Below are positions 23,410 to 26,178 of a DNA stretch of 26,178 nt, piece after piece. The translations under genes and the position numbers were made by a program. Positions within the stretch are counted from its first letter, which is position 1, and every line of letters begins with the position of its first letter. The notes under the pieces are model-generated. The model was not told the origin of the DNA, did no database searches, and was given only the letters and a program-made list of their open reading frames with translations. Location of the stretch: contig FR894558.1 of assembly GCA_000436115.1 (NCBI GenBank), positions 188,737 to 214,914 on the forward strand, in the 5' to 3' direction. This DNA comes from Firmicutes bacterium CAG:534 (GTDB taxonomy: Bacteria; Bacillota; Clostridia; Lachnospirales; Lachnospiraceae).

Positions 23410-23436
23410 AAAAAGGACGGTATGACCGTCCTTTTT
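23410..23436 (+). terminator. Intrinsic terminator after fakA
   Basis: AAAAAGGACGGT and ACCGTCCTTTTT form a perfect 12-base-pair stem with an ATG loop, and the U run lies in the 3' arm. It is 31 bases past the fakA stop codon. Downstream, an ATGTAG/CTACAT inverted repeat (23449-23469) precedes recG; no clear recG promoter is visible in this 114-base gap. Confidence 0.85.
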
Positions 23437-23492
23437 GCGTAAAAGGAAATGTAGAAAAGAATGCTACATGTTGCAGTAATGAGGAATGGCAT

Positions 23493-25556
23493 ATGAAAGC
23501 TTCAGACGACATAATGTCACTAAAAGGGATCGGAGAAAAAACTGCAAAACTATTTCATAAGGTTGGGATTTATGAAATCTGGCAGCTCATCGAATATTAC
23601 CCCAGGGATTATCAGTCCTTTTCAAAGCCTGTACACTTAAGGGATGCGAAGGACGGGGAAGAGATTACGGCAATGCTGACCCTGACAACAGATTTTTCCT
23701 TTAGAAAAGTGAAAAATCTCACCCTTGGAACCGGGAAGGCAACAGATGGCGAAGATCTGATAACGCTTACTTATTTTAACGCCCCTTTCTTGAAAAGCAA
23801 ATTAAAAAAAGGGTGCTCTTATTTGTTCAGGGGAAAACTTCGCAGACAAAAGGAACAATTTCATATGGATCAGCCGCAGATATTTACCTGTGAGGAGTAT
23901 GAAGCCAAAATGGATCATCTGCAGCCCTGTTACAGGCTCACCAAAGGGCTTACGGACCATATGGTTGAGAAAGCGGTAAAACAGGCTTTTTCCTATTATG
24001 ATACAGAAGAATTCCTGCCGGAAAGGCTCCGGCAGGAATATAAACTGTTCTCACCTGCAGAGGCCAGATGGAAAATCCACTTTCCAAAATCCATGGAGGA
24101 AATGTTAAAGGCCAGAAACCGGCTGGTATTTGAGGAATTCTTTCTTTTTCTGATACAGATCAGGCAGATGAAAGATTACAATGATGCATTGGAAACAGAG
24201 TATCCCATGATAGAAACAGCACTGCCCGAACGGGTTATCGAGGCCTTGCCTTATCAGCTTACATCAGCGCAGCAGAGGGTCTGGCAGGAGATCAAGCAGG
24301 ATCTGACAAGCGGAAAATGCATGAACAGGCTGATCCAGGGAGATGTTGGCTCCGGGAAAACAATTCTTGCTTTTCTGGCCCTTCTTCTTACTGTGACAAA
24401 CGGATATCAGGGGGCTATGATGGCGCCTACGGAAATTCTGGCTACGCAGCATTTTGAGCAGCTATGCGAGCTTACCCGTAAATATGATCTGCCGTTAAAG
24501 CCTGTGCTTTTGACAGGCTCCCTTGGAAGCGCAGCTAAAAAAGAGGTCTATGCGCAGATTGAGCAGGGAAAAGTGAATGTGATCATCGGAACCCATGCAC
24601 TGATCCAGGAAAAGGTCATGTATCAGAAGCTGGGACTTGTTATTACAGACGAGCAGCATCGCTTCGGAGTAAGACAAAGGGAAATCCTTGGTGAAAAAGG
24701 GGGAGCAGCGCATGTGCTTGTAATGAGTGCGACGCCTATCCCGAGAACTTTGGCCATCATCCTGTACGGTGATCTGCATCTTTCGGCGGTGGATGAACTG
24801 CCGGCAGGAAGAATGCCTATCAAAAACTGTGTGGTAGGAACGTCCTATCGTCCTAAAGCCTATACTTTTATTTTCGACCAGGTACGGCTCGGAAGGCAGG
24901 CTTATGTGATCTGTCCTATGGTAGAGCCCAGCGAGAACGATACGCTGGAGCTGCAAAATGTGGAGGATTACGGGAAAATGCTGCGGACAAAGCTTCCGAA
25001 GGATATCCGCGTGGAAATTCTGCATGGAAAAATGAAGGCTGCAGACAAAAAAAGAATCATGGAAGCCTTTGGCAGAGGAGATATTGATGTTCTTGTTTCC
25101 ACCACTGTAATTGAAGTGGGGATCAACGTGCCAAACGCAACGGTAATGATGGTGGAAAACGCAGAACGCTTTGGCCTGGCGCAGCTTCATCAGCTCCGAG
25201 GAAGGATCGGCAGGGGAAAAGAACAGTCCTACTGTATTTTTATCAACTGTTCTGAAAAAAAACAGTCCCAGGACAGATTGCAGATCCTAAACCGCTCCAA
25301 TGATGGATTTCGGATTGCAGAGGAAGATTTAAAGCTAAGGGGGCCGGGAGATCTTTTTGGGATACGGCAGAGTGGAGCCATGGAATTTAAGGTGGCAGAT
25401 ATTTATCAGGATGCCGGATTGCTTTCAAAGATAAGCAGCCTGGTAGATGAACTCCTTTCGCAGGATCATGAGCTGGAACAAGCGGAAAATGAAGCCCTGA
25501 AAAACTATTTAAGTGAACAGGGAAAACGAAAATTGATTGACTTTCGATCAATCTGA
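23493..25556 (+). CDS. recG: ATP-dependent DNA helicase RecG
   Basis: Double-strand DNA translocase that remodels stalled forks and branched DNA. It is 687 residues, normal length. The N-terminal wedge domain (about 1-230, starting MSLKGIGEKTAKLF) is followed by the helicase core: Walker A GDVGSGKT at 283-290, the DEAD-box-type motif II DEQH in ITDEQHRFGVRQR, motif III SATPIPRTLA, and motif VI QLHQLRGRIGRG. The C-terminal TRG-like segment and lid (KLRGPGDLFGIRQSG) are present. GAGGAATGGCAT gives a GAGG site 8 bases before the ATG. A 12-base perfect hairpin at 24011-24039 sits inside the coding sequence. Its neighbours fakA and degV are a common order in clostridia. Confidence 0.96.
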   Translation: MKASDDIMSLKGIGEKTAKLFHKVGIYEIWQLIEYYPRDYQSFSKPVHLRDAKDGEEITAMLTLTTDFSFRKVKNLTLGTGKATDGEDLITLTYFNAPFLKSKLKKGCSYLFRGKLRRQKEQFHMDQPQIFTCEEYEAKMDHLQPCYRLTKGLTDHMVEKAVKQAFSYYDTEEFLPERLRQEYKLFSPAEARWKIHFPKSMEEMLKARNRLVFEEFFLFLIQIRQMKDYNDALETEYPMIETALPERVIEALPYQLTSAQQRVWQEIKQDLTSGKCMNRLIQGDVGSGKTILAFLALLLTVTNGYQGAMMAPTEILATQHFEQLCELTRKYDLPLKPVLLTGSLGSAAKKEVYAQIEQGKVNVIIGTHALIQEKVMYQKLGLVITDEQHRFGVRQREILGEKGGAAHVLVMSATPIPRTLAIILYGDLHLSAVDELPAGRMPIKNCVVGTSYRPKAYTFIFDQVRLGRQAYVICPMVEPSENDTLELQNVEDYGKMLRTKLPKDIRVEILHGKMKAADKKRIMEAFGRGDIDVLVSTTVIEVGINVPNATVMMVENAERFGLAQLHQLRGRIGRGKEQSYCIFINCSEKKQSQDRLQILNRSNDGFRIAEEDLKLRGPGDLFGIRQSGAMEFKVADIYQDAGLLSKISSLVDELLSQDHELEQAENEALKNYLSEQGKRKLIDFRSI
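24011..24039. repeat. Perfect inverted repeat inside recG
   Basis: ATTCCTGCCGGA and TCCGGCAGGAAT are perfect 12-base arms around AAGGC. The codons read EEFLPERLRQEYK. No U run follows, so it is not a terminator; the mRNA would form a very stable hairpin here. Confidence 0.75.
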
Positions 25557-25565
25557 CAGTAAGAT
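25537..25565 (+). promoter_or_regulatory. Promoter of the DegV gene, overlapping the end of recG
   Basis: TTGACT (25537-25542), 17-base spacer and TAAGAT (25560-25565; 4 of 6 to consensus). The -35 is inside the last codons of recG and is overlapped by a GATTGA/TCAATC inverted repeat (25535-25553). The predicted start near 25572 leaves a leader of about 83 bases. Confidence 0.6.
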
Positions 25566-25599
25566 ATACTTGTGTGTTTTTCCTGTTATCTACAGGTAA

Positions 25600-25619
25600 A
25601 TATACAAGATATTGTATAT
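25600..25619. promoter_or_regulatory. 20-base dyad in the DegV leader
   Basis: ATATACAA and TTGTATAT are perfect 8-base arms around GATA, about 28 bases downstream of the predicted start point. A CCTGT/ACAGG mini-hairpin (25582-25596) lies just before it. It has the form of an operator or RNA stem; no matching regulator is recognised. Confidence 0.5.
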
Positions 25620-25654
25620 GTGTAAATAAGATACGGGAAGGATACGGTGAAAAA

Positions 25655-26178
25655 ATGAAACAGAAAATTGCGGTTGTTACAGACTCAAACAGTGGTATTA
25701 CCCAAAGGCAGGCTGCGGAATATGGAGTTCATGTTCTGCCTATGCCATTTATGATAGACGACGAAACCTTTTATGAGGATATTAATCTGGATCAAAAAGG
25801 GTTTTATGAAAAGCTGGAGGGCGGCGCTGATGTTGTGACCAGCCAGCCTTCGCCTGATAGTGTGCTGACCTTATGGGAAAAGCTTTTAAAGGATTATGAT
25901 GAGATCGTTCATATTCCAATGAGCAGCGGGCTGTCCGGCTCCTGCCAGAGTGCGGTCATGCTTGCAAGGGACTTTGGCGGAAAAGTACAGGTGGTAAATA
26001 ATCAAAGAATATCTGTGACCCAAAGGCAGTCTGTTTTGGATGCAAAGCTCCTTGCGGAAAAAGGGGAAAGCGCAGCAAGGATCAAGGAAATCTTAGAGCA
26101 GGACAAGTTTAATTCCAGCATTTATATTATGCTGGATACCCTGTATTATTTAAAAAAGGGCGGAAGGATCACACCGGC
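25655..26178 (+). CDS. DegV family fatty-acid-binding protein (FakB candidate), 5' part
   Basis: Binds a fatty acid in a buried pocket and presents its carboxylate to FakA. Only the first 174 residues are in the window; the frame runs off the end. Seen are the opening KIAVVTDSNSGI, the Ser/Thr motif TSQPSP, the fatty-acid carboxylate motif PMSSGLSGSCQSA, and LYYLKKGGRITP, all characteristic of DegV. A GGTGA site (25646-25650) is 4 bases before the ATG, after a GGGAAGG stretch; no earlier in-frame start is better. Its own promoter and a leader dyad precede it. It is probably a partner of FakA at 21726-23378, although hosts often carry several DegV paralogs. Confidence 0.92.
   Translation, partial: MKQKIAVVTDSNSGITQRQAAEYGVHVLPMPFMIDDETFYEDINLDQKGFYEKLEGGADVVTSQPSPDSVLTLWEKLLKDYDEIVHIPMSSGLSGSCQSAVMLARDFGGKVQVVNNQRISVTQRQSVLDAKLLAEKGESAARIKEILEQDKFNSSIYIMLDTLYYLKKGGRITP

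Noticed and set aside
24495..25190. A 231-codon open frame on the - strand
   Set aside because: It is antisense to the conserved helicase core of recG; its translation is rich in His, Cys and Ser, as expected for a shadow frame.
1..26178. Mobile elements, prophage, CRISPR, tRNA or a defence island
   Set aside because: No transposase or integrase, regular spaced repeats, cloverleaf or restriction/toxin signature was seen on either strand; the genes are core functions with uniform composition.

Overview
The window looks like a chromosomal segment of a spore-forming, anaerobic, low-to-mid GC Firmicute of class Clostridia, most likely family Lachnospiraceae. This is inferred from AGGAGG-type ribosome binding sites, a GerW/YtfJ spore protein, a methionine synthase that ends after its cobalamin domain, a two-subunit leuC/leuD dehydratase, and the order Gls24 - FakA - RecG - DegV. 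The genus cannot be set from the sequence alone. Nearly every gene is on the + strand; the one exception is a histidine-phosphatase gene at 9425-10210. No rRNA, tRNA, CRISPR array, insertion sequence, prophage or attachment site was seen. No stretch over 300 bases lacks a gene; the longest gaps are about 135 bases and hold promoters or terminators.

Layout. (1) 1-7916, amino-acid biosynthesis: the 3' end of metH, a small single-pass membrane protein, then ilvB, two ilvN-type regulatory subunits, ilvC, leuC and leuD. The second ilvN has its own strong promoter, and an intrinsic terminator separates ilvC from leuC. (2) 8054-9349, a membrane-anchored extracytoplasmic PpiC/SurA-like foldase, convergent with the histidine phosphatase across a terminator with two usable arms. 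(3) 10345-12858, an operon of a NusG-domain-II membrane protein, a Gx-family integral membrane protein, ruvA and ruvB. It starts at a near-ideal promoter that carries a LexA-like box and appears to give a leaderless mRNA. (4) 12934-18391, division and envelope genes: zapA, a U32 peptidase-family protein (RlhA-like), a SEDS glycosyltransferase (FtsW/RodA/SpoVE type) and its class B penicillin-binding protein. (5) 18428-20925, five packed genes: an unknown 108-aa protein, a DUF2953 membrane protein, GerW/YtfJ, a 47-aa two-helix membrane protein and a coiled-coil protein ending in an HPD-containing J-like domain. (6) 21017-26178, rpmB with its own promoter and terminator, then Gls24/Asp23, fakA, recG and the start of a DegV/FakB fatty-acid-binding protein.

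How the genes work together. IlvB with IlvN, IlvC and LeuCD covers parts of valine, isoleucine and leucine synthesis; ilvD, leuA and leuB are not in the window. RuvAB and RecG both process recombination intermediates. The SEDS protein and the PBP should form one septal or cell-wall synthase, with ZapA acting at the Z-ring. FakA and the DegV protein should form a fatty-acid kinase pair.

The region is mostly ordinary core genome. The parts least explained by known biology are the five-gene block around gerW, the J-like coiled-coil protein, the leaderless LexA-box operon, the duplicated IlvN with a single IlvB, and several operator-like dyads.
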